Below are positions 45,153 through 58,311 of a DNA stretch of 64,000 bases, in pieces (positions within the stretch are counted from its first letter, which is position 1; each line of letters opens with the position of its first letter). The stretch is taken from contig JANFAH010000048.1 of the NCBI GenBank assembly GCA_024663395.1, positions 248,001 through 312,000 of the forward strand. Reading direction: 5' to 3'. This DNA comes from Pisolithus tinctorius. Its lineage: Eukaryota > Basidiomycota > Agaricomycetes > Boletales > Pisolithaceae. The translations under genes and the position numbers were made by a program. The notes under the pieces were generated by a model. It was not told the DNA's origin, made no database searches, and saw only the letters and a list, made by a program, of their open reading frames with translations.

Positions 45153-47235
45153 TCACAACGACACAGGTACCTGTCCCTTCGCTTCGCGTTCCCCAAAGAT
45201 CACTGCGACAGCCGCCTCCAACGCAGCTGGAGTGTACTCGAAACTAGCCAGACACGGTTCCTGAATGTCCGGTGCCCCCACCACGTCATAAGGTGCACAG
45301 CTAGCCAAAATGATGATGGGGGTGGCACCCCGTTTTTCCTGCAATAGCCTTCGTAAGTAATCAACCTGCCAACTGCTACGATCCGCGTTGCGTGTAACAA
45401 ATATAATTGCAGAGGTTGCCTGGAGGGCACCAGAAATTTCATCAGGAAGCTGCCCTCGTCCATGTGCTGGCAGAGGTCTATACAGAAGATGTCGCGAGTT
45501 CGTGCGTCGAGCCACAGATTGTTCCAGTGCAAGATACTCCATCACTGGGGCCATAACCAACACTGGACCATCGTCTTTCCTTACAACTGGGAGGGGCCCT
45601 CGAATCAACGCTGTCGACACAGCATAGGACTCAGCGCTGAGACGTGCGTTCCGGGTAAGGAGGTCTGCGAGGGCTTGTTCACGGAACGGTCCGAAAACGT
45701 CCGCCCAAGAAGTACCTGCATATGCAAGTTTCAGAGCGGCGATCCGCTCTCCACTTTTCCGGAGGGTTTCAAGCGATAATGAGCCATTTTCGACAGCCGC
45801 GTAAGTCTCCTCGATGGCACCCCTTTGCATCTTCATCGTATGGCAGATCATGGCAATATCTGCGCCGGCCTGCAGGGCCATCACGGCACCCTTTTGCGGG
45901 GTATATGAGGCAGCTACTGCATTCATCTCCAGACAGTCGGTCACAATTACCCCACCATAGCCCATCTTCTCCCTAAGCAAATCCGTCGTGATCGTTGTGG
46001 AGAGGGAGCATGGTGTATTGTCTCCGGTGATGAGAGGAAGCGCCATATGACCAGTCATGATCGTTGGAATACCAGACTTGACAAGTATATGAAACGGTAC
46101 GAGCTCCGTTTCCATGAGCTCATCCTCGGTCTTCTCAATCACCGGGAGAGCAAGATGCGAATCCACGTGGGTATCCCCATGTCCGGGAAAGTGTTTCGCG
46201 CAAGGGGCGACTCCCCCTTGGATCAGGCCACGACTAACTGCAGAAGCATATTTTGCCACCTCATCCGGATCTTTGCGAAAGTAATCCACCCTTATGAGCG
46301 TCTGGTACGATGTATTTATATACAGCTTACCGTCGCCGAAGGATCTGACCCCTAAGTAAGCGGTCAAAACAACGGAAGAAAACGTTGGCATTTGTTCACG
46401 CAGAAACTACATATTAGCCTACCTATGACTGGGTTTTTGGGGTTTGAGTTGACATCTGCGACTGGGCTGTATGCCCAGTTAATTCCGGCGAGTCTCATCT
46501 CCCGGGCGGTAGCTGCAGAACACTCCTCTGCGATCTCTGGCGAGCCCGTTGCAGCGAGTGCCATCGCACCAGGACTGTTACAGTAAAATGTTAATGTTTG
46601 GATTAGAAGCCTGGTGAGGTGATACCCAGGACTGCCAAGGCTGACACGAAACTCACAACTGGGTTCCTGCAGTGGAACTAGTAAACGCAGAGATGAGACC
46701 TAGTATATCCCGTTAAGGTTGAGGTATTGATAGGGTTCGGAGGCTTAGAGGGATGAACATCATAAGGACAAATGAGTGACGCACCGTTCTCTTGATCGAT
46801 CCCGATCATGAGCGGGCAAGGGTGCCCAGACTCCTTCGCGAGTTGCTGCAAACTCTGCACCAATTGATGGACTTGCTTCACATCTACAGATGTATCATTA
46901 TCGTCCGGAGGGTTTCCAGACGAGAGGCAAGTTGGTGTAACTGTCGGACCTGTCTGAAGCTCTGACTTACCTTGCACATTCCTCTTCATAAGGATGATGT
47001 TCCTGAAGTCCCAAGTCTTATCATGCACGCCTAGGGTCACTGCACACGAAAGACACTCGCCCTACGTGATAGTCGCGAATGAGGACTTTGACATCCTCGC
47101 TGATCTCATGGCCATGGAAGCCAAACACGAAGTGCTTTCATAACTGTCAGCCATAGACAACACCCCCCCCCCCCCACTGCACGATGGCTTCACCTGTCCG
47201 ATTTCGCGTTTGTCTGCAGATGTCAGAGAAGTCAT
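45153..47235 (-). CDS. GH3 beta-N-acetylglucosaminidase (NagZ-like)
   Basis: Removes N-acetylglucosamine from glycans, in fungi probably chitin oligosaccharides. The start is ATG 47235 (MTSLTSADKREIGQ), joined over an intron to HFVFGFHGHEISEDVKVLIRD (first part HFVFGFHGHE). Further blocks are NIILMKRNVQ, CPLMIGIDQENG, PGAMALAATG, AGINWAYSPVADVNSNP, then the NagZ signature KHFPGHGDTHVDSHLALP with the Asp-His catalytic dyad, the nucleophile Asp in GGVIVTDCLEMNAV and GADIAMICH. A C-terminal alpha/beta domain of about 200 residues follows, ending AKGQVPVSL. No signal peptide is seen, so it is likely intracellular. The first intron contains a 13-bp poly-G tract. The beta-glucosidase gene is directly upstream on the same strand. 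Confidence 0.88.
47163..47175 (-). repeat. Poly-G tract inside the first intron of the NagZ-like gene
   Basis: Thirteen C residues on the plus strand (G in the transcript) lie close to the 5' splice site of the first NagZ-like intron. The assembly may be unreliable at this position. Confidence 0.8.
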
Positions 47236-47471
47236 GACAGAGTTCCAGAAACGCTGAGTCTGCGCGTGCATGCATGAGGATATACAAATGAAGATAAGCC
47301 CAAACGAGCGTTTTTACTTCTTGAGAACTACTAAGCCTATTACCTGCGCTCTGTGGGTATTTACTACGTAGTTTACTTACAGCGTATCGACGAGGGTACT
47401 GCTGGACAACGAGCAACCGATACGTGTCCAAAATTCGCATTCAGAATCAGTCCTGTTCAACAATTCCCAAC

Positions 47472-50400
47472 TCAGAGCGGGAACGTCCCATTCAACCTGA
47501 AGTCTCTACTGCTTGCGCCGATCGAAAACCCAATGGTTCCATTCGGCTTCGCCCATCCCTGCCTGACAACGTCCCACACCGACAGATCGTACCGCGAGAT
47601 CGTAATGGAAGCCTGCCCAGTTTGGCCAGGCACCAGTTCAATATCGGTAAAACCTTTCAGGACAGAAGGAGGCTCCCCTGCGGACGGAGGGTGGTGCACG
47701 TACAGTTGAGGAATCTGAAATTATCGGGTGAGGATATGATATGAAGGCCGCAAAGGTTGGATCATACCTCGCCTCCGTATACCGATCCAGTGTTCTCCAC
47801 GTCGAACGTCACCTGGAACAAAGGCATGTGAAGCCTGCGTTGTTTATGATAGTCAATGAATACCGGGGGATAGAACAGTGACGACCGACATACCATAATG
47901 CAGTCGAGGATCCCTCCTCAATGGGCGAGGCGCCCCCGTTCTCCCAGTTCTGGATCAATTCTGCTTGAGCAGAGTCCACAGAAGCGTCAACAGGTGTAAC
48001 AACGAGTTGGGAGTATTCGAACGTCGTGTAGCTCAGACCATACCCGAATTCATAGCGTGGGGTAATGTTTTGCTAAAGATGTTACGAATTAGCACTGTGC
48101 TCTCTCTAGGTGCAATCAAAAGCAGCTGGGTAAGTTCACTCACAGCGTCGAACCAGCGATAGTCAATGTACAGGCTGCAATTCATTTTATCATCAGGAGA
48201 ACCAAACTTGAAGTAAATCGAACGCACCCTTCGGTATAGTCTATGGATAGAATGTCCGTTGCAGTACCCCCGAGGACAAGCTGTGCCGGGTAATCGCTTG
48301 CATTTTTTGCGATGGTATACGGAAGACGTCCGGATGGGTTCCAGGCGCCATAGAGAATATCCACAATCGCGTTTCCGGCCTCGTTACCTCCAAGACTTGC
48401 CCACACAATCTACGTTCCCGTTAAACATATCGGAGTCAGGCTGTGTGAGTAACGTATTCCATGACCGTCGAAAGAGGGATCGCTCACAGCAGTGACATTG
48501 GGATGATCAACCCAGGGTTCTATAATGAGCGGTCCGACACTGTTCACGACGACAATAGTGTTGTTGTTCTGTGCAGCAACAGCTAGAACAAGCTCGTCGC
48601 CCTCATGCCATGCTGTCAGGTTTTTCCTGTCTCCTACATTTCCGTCGACGGTGATGTAGCCCTATTCACATCGGTAAGCAATTCCGCGCAAGCATTTGTC
48701 CAAACAATGGGGTGCATACACACCTCACCAGAGTCGGAGTTGATGAACACAATCGCAACTTCCGCAGTTATGACAGAATTGCCAGCCTGGTCAAGGTTCC
48801 AGTTGTCGAAGTCCCAAAAGACGCTGGTCTGATCTTGTCTCGCACGTGCTTGAATGGCTTCGTATGGCTGTGGACCGTCAACCAAACAGATTTGAAAACT
48901 GAAAGCCTGCACTTACAGATACCAAGTAGGTGAAATTTGTAGTCCTATATAATAATGAGTTCCAAACCCCTAGTGTCTCGTCACGATGGACGGGGAACTC
49001 ACCCAGATCCCCATCCCATTGCTAGAATACCTGTCGGGTCACCACCCTGATCAGCGTATTCGTTCGGTCCCGAAACAGGTGGGGCCGCGTCGCTGCCGAC
49101 CAACACGACACTCCTTGGCTTATTTAACGGCAATGCGTTCATCTCGTTCTTGAGCAGTACGGTTCCCGCAGCCCCGATCTGTCTCACGAGCTGGTAGTGG
49201 TCCGATTGTGCATTAACCTCATAGTTCAAAGGGTTATACGGATGGAAGGAATCAATGGTGACATTGGGGTAGCCCTGATCTTGGTGCATGTAGTACCAGG
49301 CTGCGATGATCCGCGTTGCCATATCATCGAGTCGCGCTTCGGAAATAGTGTTGTTCATAACGTAGGCAGTGAGGTTGGCGCCAAAGTATGTCGTGCCAGA
49401 TCCCAAGGTGATGTCACCGGCCATGGTCATCTTTTGATATGTTTTTATTAGAATGTTTAAGGGCGAAAAAATTACAGTTGGCTGTACATACATCAAGACC
49501 TGCCACCGCTGAGAGTGTGTTCATAGTGGCAGCCCAATCAGACATGACGTCTAGCCGAGGATATAAGTTAATCGCTTCATGATATCAATCAATACATTAG
49601 AAACTTACAGCCCTGGAAACCAAACTCGCGCTTCAAAATATCGCTGAGGATTTTATAGTTGTTGCAAGCATAGGTATCATTGACGAGGTCTGTGGAGCTG
49701 CCGTCAAGCTGGGACATTAGACAAATCTAATGCAGGAGCTTACTGTAAGAACACATCACGGATGAAACGCCGGCCATGACAGAACGCAAGAACGGGTGCG
49801 CGTAGACTTCGTGTTCAGTACGATCGTCGACGTTGGACGACTCCTGGGTACGCTTCCACTCTTGCTCGCTGCACAAGAATGTCACGCCCTATTTCACTCG
49901 GGAATCATACAATGATAAACTCACTTATTGATGTAGTGCTTCGCCGTGGCTTGAACACCGGCTTGTTGCAAGCCAAGAATTGTCTCATACGCCGCCTCAC
50001 CGGTGAGGAAGGGGTCTGCACCAAAGCCTTCCCAGTTGCGCCCGCCTTGTGCTACACGACCCATGTTCATCATCGGGCCAAGGGCAATATTGACACCTTT
50101 CGCGTGGAATTCTTGACCTAATGCTAGGCCACGCGCACGAATCAAGGCGCGATTCCACCTAGAGCAAATAATCAGTGGGAATCCACAAATGGAGAGACGG
50201 GGTCGCGTACGTAGACGCAGTAGTGACGCCAGCCGGGAATGCGGTTACAAGATCAGTAAACCGCACGCCCAAAGGCGAATCCTAGAGCATGCTTTTCAAC
50301 AGACTGGTAGAAAAGACAAGGTGAAACGGACCTGAAGACATAATCCGGGGAACTCGGCGACAGAAGGGATGTTCCCAACGCAAAGGCCATTCATCCATCC

Positions 50401-50936
50401 AACGCCGGTGGTTATATTGACCTTTTGTTCGATGGTGAAGTTGGCGATCTGCGTGGACAAAAGTGTGAGCACGTTGCTTGACAGGTGTTTCCTAATCGAG
50501 TGAACGTGGTACAAACCATTGATTTTGCTTTCTCATATGCAGTTGCCCATGCAGGAGCGAAGTCCGGCACGACATTAAAGTCTGAACTGACTGGGGGAGG
50601 GTTTAGAGGATCTGTTTCGGGGAATATAGGTGGAATGGGAGCAAAGGTTGGAGTTGGGAAAGGAGTGAAGGGATACTCTGAAATGGGCCAAGTGAGAGGG
50701 CCAGTCTCGGTAGCGACAGAAGTTGGTGTTGTAGAGGTGGTAGTGACCGGGGTCACCGTTGGGAATGAAGAGCTCGAACTTGCGGTGGTTGCAGTGGTGC
50801 CCGTTGAGGTGTTAGTTGGGCTCACCGCACTACTCGGCACCCCAGAAAACGAAAACGAAGACGTCGAGTTGGTGAGTGACTGGACGGCGACGACATGCAC
50901 CACGGCGAGCAGCCAAGCCCTCAACGTTGGGCCCAT
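47472..50936 (-). CDS. Secreted GH3 beta-glucosidase with Ser/Thr/Pro-rich N-terminal extension
   Basis: Releases glucose from the ends of beta-glucans and cello-oligosaccharides. ATG 50936 starts a signal peptide (MGPTLRAWLLAVVHVVAVQS), followed by about 120 residues rich in Ser, Thr and Pro, probably O-glycosylated. The catalytic part reads FTIEQKVNITTGVGW, GFPGLCLQDSPLGVR-type sequence near 50330 (seen as EFPGLCLQ and DSPLGVRFTD), ALGPMMNMGRVAQGGRNWEGFGADPF (in part), ATAKHYINNEQE and the nucleophile in VMSDWAATMNTLSAV near 49530-49560. A glycine-rich domain 2 follows (AAGTVLLKNEMNALPL), then GDELVLAVAAQNNNTIVV, GNEAGNAIVDILYGAWNPSGRLPYT, RYEFGYGLSYTTFEY, and a C-terminal fibronectin-III-like domain ending DFRLNGTFPL. 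More than ten short introns. Upstream of the NagZ-like gene on the same strand. Confidence 0.92.
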
Positions 50937-52688
50937 CACGACGCTCGACTCTACCGATGGGTGTAGGACAAAACAACATGGCCGCTATGAGGGGCCGGTT
51001 ATAACTACCCCCAGATTACGCGACCCACGCGTGGTAGGTAAGGAGTCCAGGCTAGCCATTTCTAAAATAATAACGATTCCCCCAACAGTCTACCTTCGCT
51101 GAGCTGAAATAAATGAATGCACCCAGTCTCAGAGATTGAATTCTCCCGAGGATATTCCGGCCGGGTGCATCACTCACGAGTGGCGCGCGCTCCCGCCTTT
51201 GAGGCAATGAAAAACGACACCGGCGACCAGACCATGTCATAGTGCGAGGCCCAGCAAGTACATATAAGTCCAAGCAGAGCTGCGCAGCGGGCTCTTCATG
51301 ATGACGCGAACGACACAACGCGTTGATGCGCCACCGCAATATCCGCATTATTGTCACATCACCGTCATCCATACGGTACTTGTTATCGAGTTTGTACCGA
51401 AATTACCCACCGTCTTTGTAATTACCTATCATGTAGGGAGGTCGATGGAGAGAAAGTACATGGTCAATTGAGATCGAGACTCATTCGAGGATCACGAGTC
51501 ACTTCGTCTAATAAGTATTGCTTGGGAGGTGTTGGCGAGTCCCAGATTATACCGCAGGCGGGCTAGTTTACCGTAATTGGCGTCGCACTCGACACCATTG
51601 CACAAGTACCATACACCAACATCAGTACGAGTGTCAGTGGTGGATTCCATAGTAGCTAGTACTACCTGCTTGCCTTCGTTGCTGGTCGGTCAGGAGAATA
51701 GATCCGCCACTGAAAGAAAGAACTGATCCAGATGGGGCATGTGGTCCTGGTCACCATCACTATATCAAAAGCATCCACGCTTGCCACCAACGGAGTCGCG
51801 GATTGAAGATATCATCTCCTAGTGATCTTCCGGCGAATTCAGTTAAGAGTTGAGCAGAACACACTGACATGGCTCAGCTAATCTACCGTCGTTCTCTCTC
51901 GGCCCAGTCAAACGGGAATGGGCTATGGGATCACGGAGTATCTGCTCACCTGTTGCGGGCATCACCAGCAAGAGCAGTCCGCACTGAGGGACATTGATTC
52001 ACTTATCAATAGCAGATACGGGACGCACATGGCCACGTCTTTACAAGATCTGCTTCCTTGGTGACTTGATCACGTAGTTCCATAGAGACAAGGGGTATCG
52101 AGAGAAAAGAAAAGCAGGATCCTCGCTACTCGCTGCGGCCAGGTTTGGGATAAACGACCCCTATCTTTCGGGAATGCGTTCGTCGTCTTAGGTTACCTCG
52201 TCGAGTCATCCACGATCGAGAAATTTACTTCGCTGGTAAAATATTGTTAGCGATTCCTCGTTCGTTCTCGTTTGTCTAAGATTCGGATATGCCAATAAAA
52301 GGCGGGGAGTTGTGAATTTGCTGGCGCAACTTTGGCCCTCACTCGCCGCCGCGATTTCGCCCTGAACGTCAAGGAGATATTCGGTGTAGATACTGTGTGC
52401 CCAGAGTGTTGCTGTCACGTTCAGACGAGTGGAACTGGTGACCAGCTGGGCGTGTTTGGCCTATCTAGGAACGACTTGGGTCATGTGGCTTGTCAAGGGC
52501 ACCCGCCAGGCTGGTGCAGTCGAGATCGTTTTGGATCTGGCAACGCCTCGTCGTCGTCGTCGTCGTCGGTGACCACCGCTGATAACCAACGCTGGTGTGA
52601 TCGGTAAGTAATCGTAATCGACAACGTTGGCGCATTTCGATCGAGTACTAATAATCTCATCTCGACAGGTTCATCTGTTATCCTGCAT
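50937..52688. other. Long divergent intergenic region between beta-glucosidase and TSC2
   Basis: About 1.75 kb, the longest gene-free stretch apart from that at 25.4 kb. It must hold the promoters of both genes. A (TCG)7 microsatellite lies at 52548-52568, within a Cys-containing open frame at 52332-52607 that I cannot assign; it may be TSC2 leader or an upstream open frame. No transposon or RNA recognised. Confidence 0.5.
52548..52568 (+). repeat. (TCG)7 microsatellite upstream of TSC2
   Basis: Seven perfect TCG units about 120 bp upstream of the TSC2 start, probably in the 5' leader. Confidence 0.85.
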
Positions 52689-55600
52689 ATGGCCCGTCAA
52701 CTAGATGCCGACAACATCAGAGTACGCCCGAGGTCGAACACGACCACCTTCCCATCCTTTGGCCCCTGGCGAAGACCAAGGCAAGAGACCGTTGCATCGT
52801 CAAACCCGCCCCAGCTTCACACCCTCTCGTTCGATGCCCTCGTCGAGTCGCTCTCACCCCCAGCAGTACCCAGTCTCACCCATGCGCGTGCCCTCGCGAC
52901 CGCCATCCAATCCCTGTCTCCTCTTCCACGTCCAGCTGTCCTGAACCCCGTATTGGGGTCTTTATGTACCACAGATTCACCAGCATCACTCCAGTGTGCC
53001 GCATACGACATCATGACCGCGTTCTGGGAGAGGTACGAAGACAGAGTCAGCACAGCTGACAAGCTTTCGTACTTCACCCTCATCTTGCACTCATCCTGGT
53101 CCACCGAAGTAGGCGAGTCGCGTCTCAAAGCTCTTGGCGCTCTCACCAAGGACGGAAAGGACGTATTTGGCATGGAGATCCCCGTTCTCAACGTCCTCAA
53201 GAGTTGGCTACAAGGTGCTTTCGATGTCTACATATCGTGCGATCCTTATGACCGCGCGGAACGCGAACGAAGTGTCGAGCTTCTCGCCTCTTATGTCTCT
53301 TCTATGCTCGACAACCCTGAGACCGCTGCACGCGTTTCCGAGGGTGACTTAGCCACTATCCTCCAATTCTATGCGAGTTTAGTGTCAACGGCACTTGGTC
53401 TCCCTCCACCCGTCTCTCTGGGTTATGAGGGTGCTCCCGTCCTTACGCCCACCGAGCAACAGCCTCCAAGTGCTAGACCCGTGGGTGCAAGTGGGCATCG
53501 CCGCCATCCGTCCTCACTCTCTTTGCGGTCCCACTCGCAAGTCAATACGCCAACAGGCAAACATCCGGCGGAGCTCATGGTCACCATCTACCTCAATCAC
53601 CTCGATTCCCAGCTCAAGTCGCTTGCACCCCGTGTCCTTTCGTCCATCCTTCCCCTCCTCTTCTCTGTACAAGCATACTTTGCCTCGCCACTTCCCCGCC
53701 TTTCAGTCATGAGCGGACGTCCGCTCGGTCTCACGGGGCTGGAGGACAGGATCCAAAAGACTCTCCATTCGCTCTTCGCAGGACCATACGGAACCACTTG
53801 CATGATGATTCTTAAGCGACATCTGTCTCCGCCCCCTTCGGACCAGGACGCCGCGAATCCAACGTGGTATGCGACGTCGCTCGGCGCACACAGGACTCTC
53901 AGGAACGACATTCGACAGGGCCTCTCGAGTAAAATGGCGAGGGCTTATATCGCGAGGCTTAGCTCAGTGACGTATTCGCCTTCTGGAGCACCCAGTCAGA
54001 TGGATCTTGAAAGGGACCTTATGGAGCGTGCGTGGTCCAAAGATGAACTTTCGGGATGGGATCTACTCAAGCTTGAACGAATGCTATCTAAATCGATTGA
54101 AGCATGGGCCAAACGTGCTGCCAGTGAGCAGTTGGCCGTACTCGCTGACGAGAGAGATAGGATACTGGACGAAGCTGCAGGAACGCTGAAGGATATTTTT
54201 CAGGAGCTGGGCGAGCGCGACGATCGCGTTGAGTGGGATGAAGAGGAAGCAACAGTTACTGGCGAATCACTCAAACATCTGGCAAGCGTCGTCCGCCCTC
54301 TGAAGTGCGTGCCCTGTCGACATACGTGTTGACGGTTTTCTCATGTTCCTTAGAAACGCTGATGGCACACCGTTCACAATCCCACTCTCCCAACCAAATG
54401 ATTCCCCTCGTCCGTTTCTCCGGACACTTGCTTCCCTTCTTGCTCAGGATCATTCGACATACATGAACCCTTCCCTGTCCATGACGCTTTTATCGATAGC
54501 TGAACATCTTACCGATGCAGACACGGCGAAGTTACCCGGCATCATGCTCGAACAGCATGACTTATCACCCGCCTCGCCAGCCTGGTTGGCCAACTGGGAC
54601 AGCATCCTCTCTAACGAAACTATCTTCTCTCCTACTCGACCTCTGACGAGGCTGGAGGTGATGAAAACTCTACAGGCTGTGTACGACTCCTTGAGAGACT
54701 TGCATATTTACCGGATGGCTCTTGCGGAGCTCGTATTCAAGTTTTGTGAGCGCGAGGCGAGCGTGGAGGGGTGTGTCGAGGATTTTGCCACCGGGCATGG
54801 ATGTTCGGTCATGCCGAGGATTTTGGCAGACGAGGTCGTCTTGCGGACGGTTACTGTGCGGCAGAAACCTTCAGAATCTCAGATGGGGGCTTCGCTTTCA
54901 TCTGCGTCCTCTACGCGGGTGCCTGACAGCTCTTCTTCGCCTTCTACATCAACGTGGGAGATGCTGGAGCTGTTGAAGTGTATCGCGGGAGAGGGACCCC
55001 GAGAAGATGACGACGATACAGTTGCAGTAAATACATCAACCGAGCCACAATCTCCTGCTGCCTTTAGTGCATTCTCGGGTGCATCATCATCCAGCGTCGC
55101 CTCTCCTATTCTGTCAAGGAGGCAATCCGAGTATCGGAACCTATCTTCAAGGGACTCTGCACTTCCTTCCGTGATGTCGCTGCTCTCCACATTAGCCGGA
55201 ACGTCCCGTACTCAGTCGCAGGTTCATTTGCAACAAGACCAACAATCTCAGGGTGACGCCGTACCACCTCTCTCGCAGCCAATACTGTCACAACAGCAAC
55301 AAGTCCTTTCGCCGTTACCTCTGTCACCCACTGAACCTATTCTCTCTCATGCCTCCTTCGCCGTGATTGCGCTTGTGACCGTCTTCAGTCAGCTTGTATT
55401 TACACCATACTCGCTCTCACAGGCCAACATCGACGTAGCTTTCTCCGTGTTTACCGCCCTCGTAGAAGTTGTTACGAACGGCAAGTGCCCGCGTGCAAGA
55501 CTGACCGCCCTCCAGTTCTTGATGCGCTTACGTGCGGACAGAGACCATCGTCTGTACTTTGCAGAAGCACACTATGATATAAACGGGCAAATTACTAAAT

Positions 55601-58311
55601 TGGCCTCCGTGATTGGGCGGGGACCAGACTCTGCCGGCCAACTCTCTACTCACGGACATCATCAGCGAGAGGAAGAGCGTGGTCCATTGCATGAAACACC
55701 TGTAGACGAGTTGCCCTCCAGAAGACCGAGGGAGAGGGACGAGAGGAGATTCTCTCGAGGACGGGGCGTGGGACCTTCGCAGAGCGGATCGAGTAGGAGT
55801 ACGTCCCGTGCCCGCTTGCCTGTTTCGCCTCCAGCGTCGGCTACCCTTCCACAAAGACCAACGAGGGATGTTCTCTGGTCCGTTCCAGAGAACTTACCTT
55901 TTATCGGGGTAGAGGCGGATGCGCTCAGTGAAGGTGCCGTGACGTACGATCCCGACGGCGATTCTCCTTGCGTGTTGGAAGTCGACATATACCTCAGCGC
56001 TTTGTTGAGTGTGATAGAAAAAGAGAGGAACTGGGACGTTCTGTCTTACGTTCTGTGCCATCTCCCCGTTCAATTAGCTAACAAGCACTTCTTTTGCGGT
56101 CCTAAATGCCGCGCGCTCATCCCGAAATTACTCAATGTTCTCTGTTCAGGTGTCACCAGCGGAGAACTGGGATCTTACATCGACCGTTGGCCTCCTGGTC
56201 TGAAGGTGCGCGACGCACATGGGCTCGCGTACCAAACGCTTTCCGTCCTTATTAGCTACCGACGCTGCCTTGATATTCCACTTCGTCATGCCCTTGTCGA
56301 TGTACTGAGGGAGGGTCTCAATGGCCAACCCTCTACAATCTTAATCTGCCTTCGCGGCCTCACGTTGTGCGCCTTCGAACTCACGTCTTCGCTCAAACGT
56401 ACATTCCCCCCTCTCCTCGAAAAGCTTTCCCAGATCATGTCCAACCCGGCCATGGCTGTCCATATCCTCAACTTCCTTGCCATCACTGGTTCGATTACCG
56501 AGTTGCATGCTAACCTACGAGAGGACGATTTTAAGATGATCTTTGGCGTCGCTTTGCAGTATCTCCAGCACCACAATCGCCCCGGTGCCGCCCCGATTAT
56601 TTCTTGGGCTATGTCTCAATTCGTCCGGATGATCTCTTTCAACGTCGTATACGTATGGTTTCTGTCAGTCAAGCTGTCGGATCGGCCAAGGCATATCCCA
56701 TACATCACTCGACAGTTACTGTTGGCGAACGAAGGGAGGGCAGAAGTGGACGAGCCGACCGAAGTATGCTTTGACTGGTTGGCGAGGTACACATACGCTA
56801 GTGCGGACCCCCGGCCGACCAACTCGGTCCTCAGCGAGATCATTATGAATCCGACCAATAACCCCTCAGACACTGCATCAGAACCCGCCGTTAGTGAGAA
56901 ATCGTGGATAATGGGTAACGCAATTGTCACCATTCGAACCCTTGCTCGGTTGGGTTGGATTGAGGTGATATCTCGACGGCCGTCTGGGTACACCAAGTTC
57001 TTGTGTAGACTGGAAAATGTTCCTCTCGTTGGCCCCGGGGATGTGGATCCGGACATGATCTCGCTGCCAGCCGGAATACTGGCGGAAAGGGAGGAGACGA
57101 GACCTCACCCACCTATTCTCGAAGATGAAGAGAGCCGGGTGACAAGTGAAAATGAGGTAGGCGACATTTCTATTTCCGTGATTTTGTTCTGAGGCGGATC
57201 TTATTATATACAGGACATTCGTGGTGTCGTTGAAGAGCGTCCTGGCACTGAGGGTCCTATACTTCCAGTCCCGGACCCGATTACGGGGTATGTGTGGAGC
57301 AAAACAGCTCCATCACAGCGACGGAAGCACGTCACAGTTGATCCCTCGTTCTTTGCGCTCCAACTTTCACCTTACCCCGATCCTTCCCCGATGTGCAAAC
57401 GCGTTATCGACCCGTCAGCACTACCCAGCCTATTTCGGTCGCTGGAGCGCACACCTGTCATCGACACCCACAAAGTGGGAATCTTGTACGTAGCGCCTGG
57501 CCAAACTCACGAACTAGAAATTCTTCGCAATACGCATGGTTCTCCGGCATACACGCGCTTTCTGGAGGGTATCGGCCGTTTGATTAATTTACGTGGTCAG
57601 GTCGATGTTTATGCCGGTGGTCTGACGCCGGACGAAGACGGGGAATACGCATATGCGTGGTGGGATGACATTGCGCAGGTCCTGTATCACACAGCCACGA
57701 TGATGCCCAACGTGCCCGACGACGAGTATTGCGTAAATAAAAAGCGGCATATCGGGAATGATTATGTGAGGATCGTTTGGAACGACTCGGGAAGACCATA
57801 TCGCTTCGATACGCTTGCAACTCAGTTTCAGTTCGTGAACATCGTCATCGAACCACATTCTCAGGGAGCTATTGCTGCGTTTTCGAACTTCAGACATTCC
57901 ATCGTCCCCTCCACGCAATCAGCGCTTGCTAATCCGTCTCTTTCTCCTCCGTCTCAGCTCCACGAGCTCGAGAATGAATACTTCAAGGTGACGGTGCAGC
58001 GTGCACCTGGGATGAAGGACTTTACCCCAATCGGGAATTTCAAGCTGATATCCGCAGAGAAGCTCCCTCTACTAGTCAGGCAGCTGAGTTTGCTTTCGGA
58101 CCGGTTCGCGAGCATGTTCGAGCGCACCGAAAGGGACGAAGTGGAAGTGGAAGTCATCACGAATTGGCGACAGCGGCTGCAAGTCGTCAAGAGGTTCGTG
58201 GAAAAAATGGACGAGTCATTGCCCGGCGAAGAAGGCGCAGGGGCGGAGCATGCGGGAGCGGAGGGCGTTATGGCTCAGGAACAGTATCGGAATTTCACCG
58301 CTGTATACTGA
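52689..58311 (+). CDS. TSC2: TSC2 (tuberin), Rheb GTPase-activating protein
   Basis: With TSC1, tuberin turns off the small GTPase Rheb and so restrains TORC1. Three exons are well defined: 52689-54304, 54354-57156 and 57214-58311; introns 54305-54353 and 57157-57213 keep the frame, giving about 1,838 residues, close to animal tuberin and longer than fission yeast Tsc2. The N-terminal two thirds is alpha-helical (FDALVESLSPPAVPSLTHA, AAYDIMTAFWERYE, ESRLKALGALTKDGKDVFG). A Ser/Arg-rich disordered segment lies near 55680-55860. The Rap/Ran-GAP domain at the end shows HKVGILYVAPGQTHE, FLEGIGRLINL, YAWWDDIAQVLYHTATMMP, KRHIGNDYVRIVWNDSG with the catalytic Asn-thumb region, and FVNIVIEPHSQGA. Ends QYRNFTAVY. 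The start ATG 52689 (MARQLDADNI) is the first in frame. Confidence 0.94.

Noticed and set aside
45153..50936. Tandem GH3 genes as a recent duplication
   Set aside because: The signatures differ (KHFPGHGDT versus SDW), as do secretion signals and domain content, so they are old paralogues placed together.
52332..52607. Cys-rich open frame upstream of TSC2
   Set aside because: The CPECCCH segment looks attractive but there is no zinc-finger spacing, no homologue I recognise, and it includes the (TCG)7 repeat. Treated as leader sequence.
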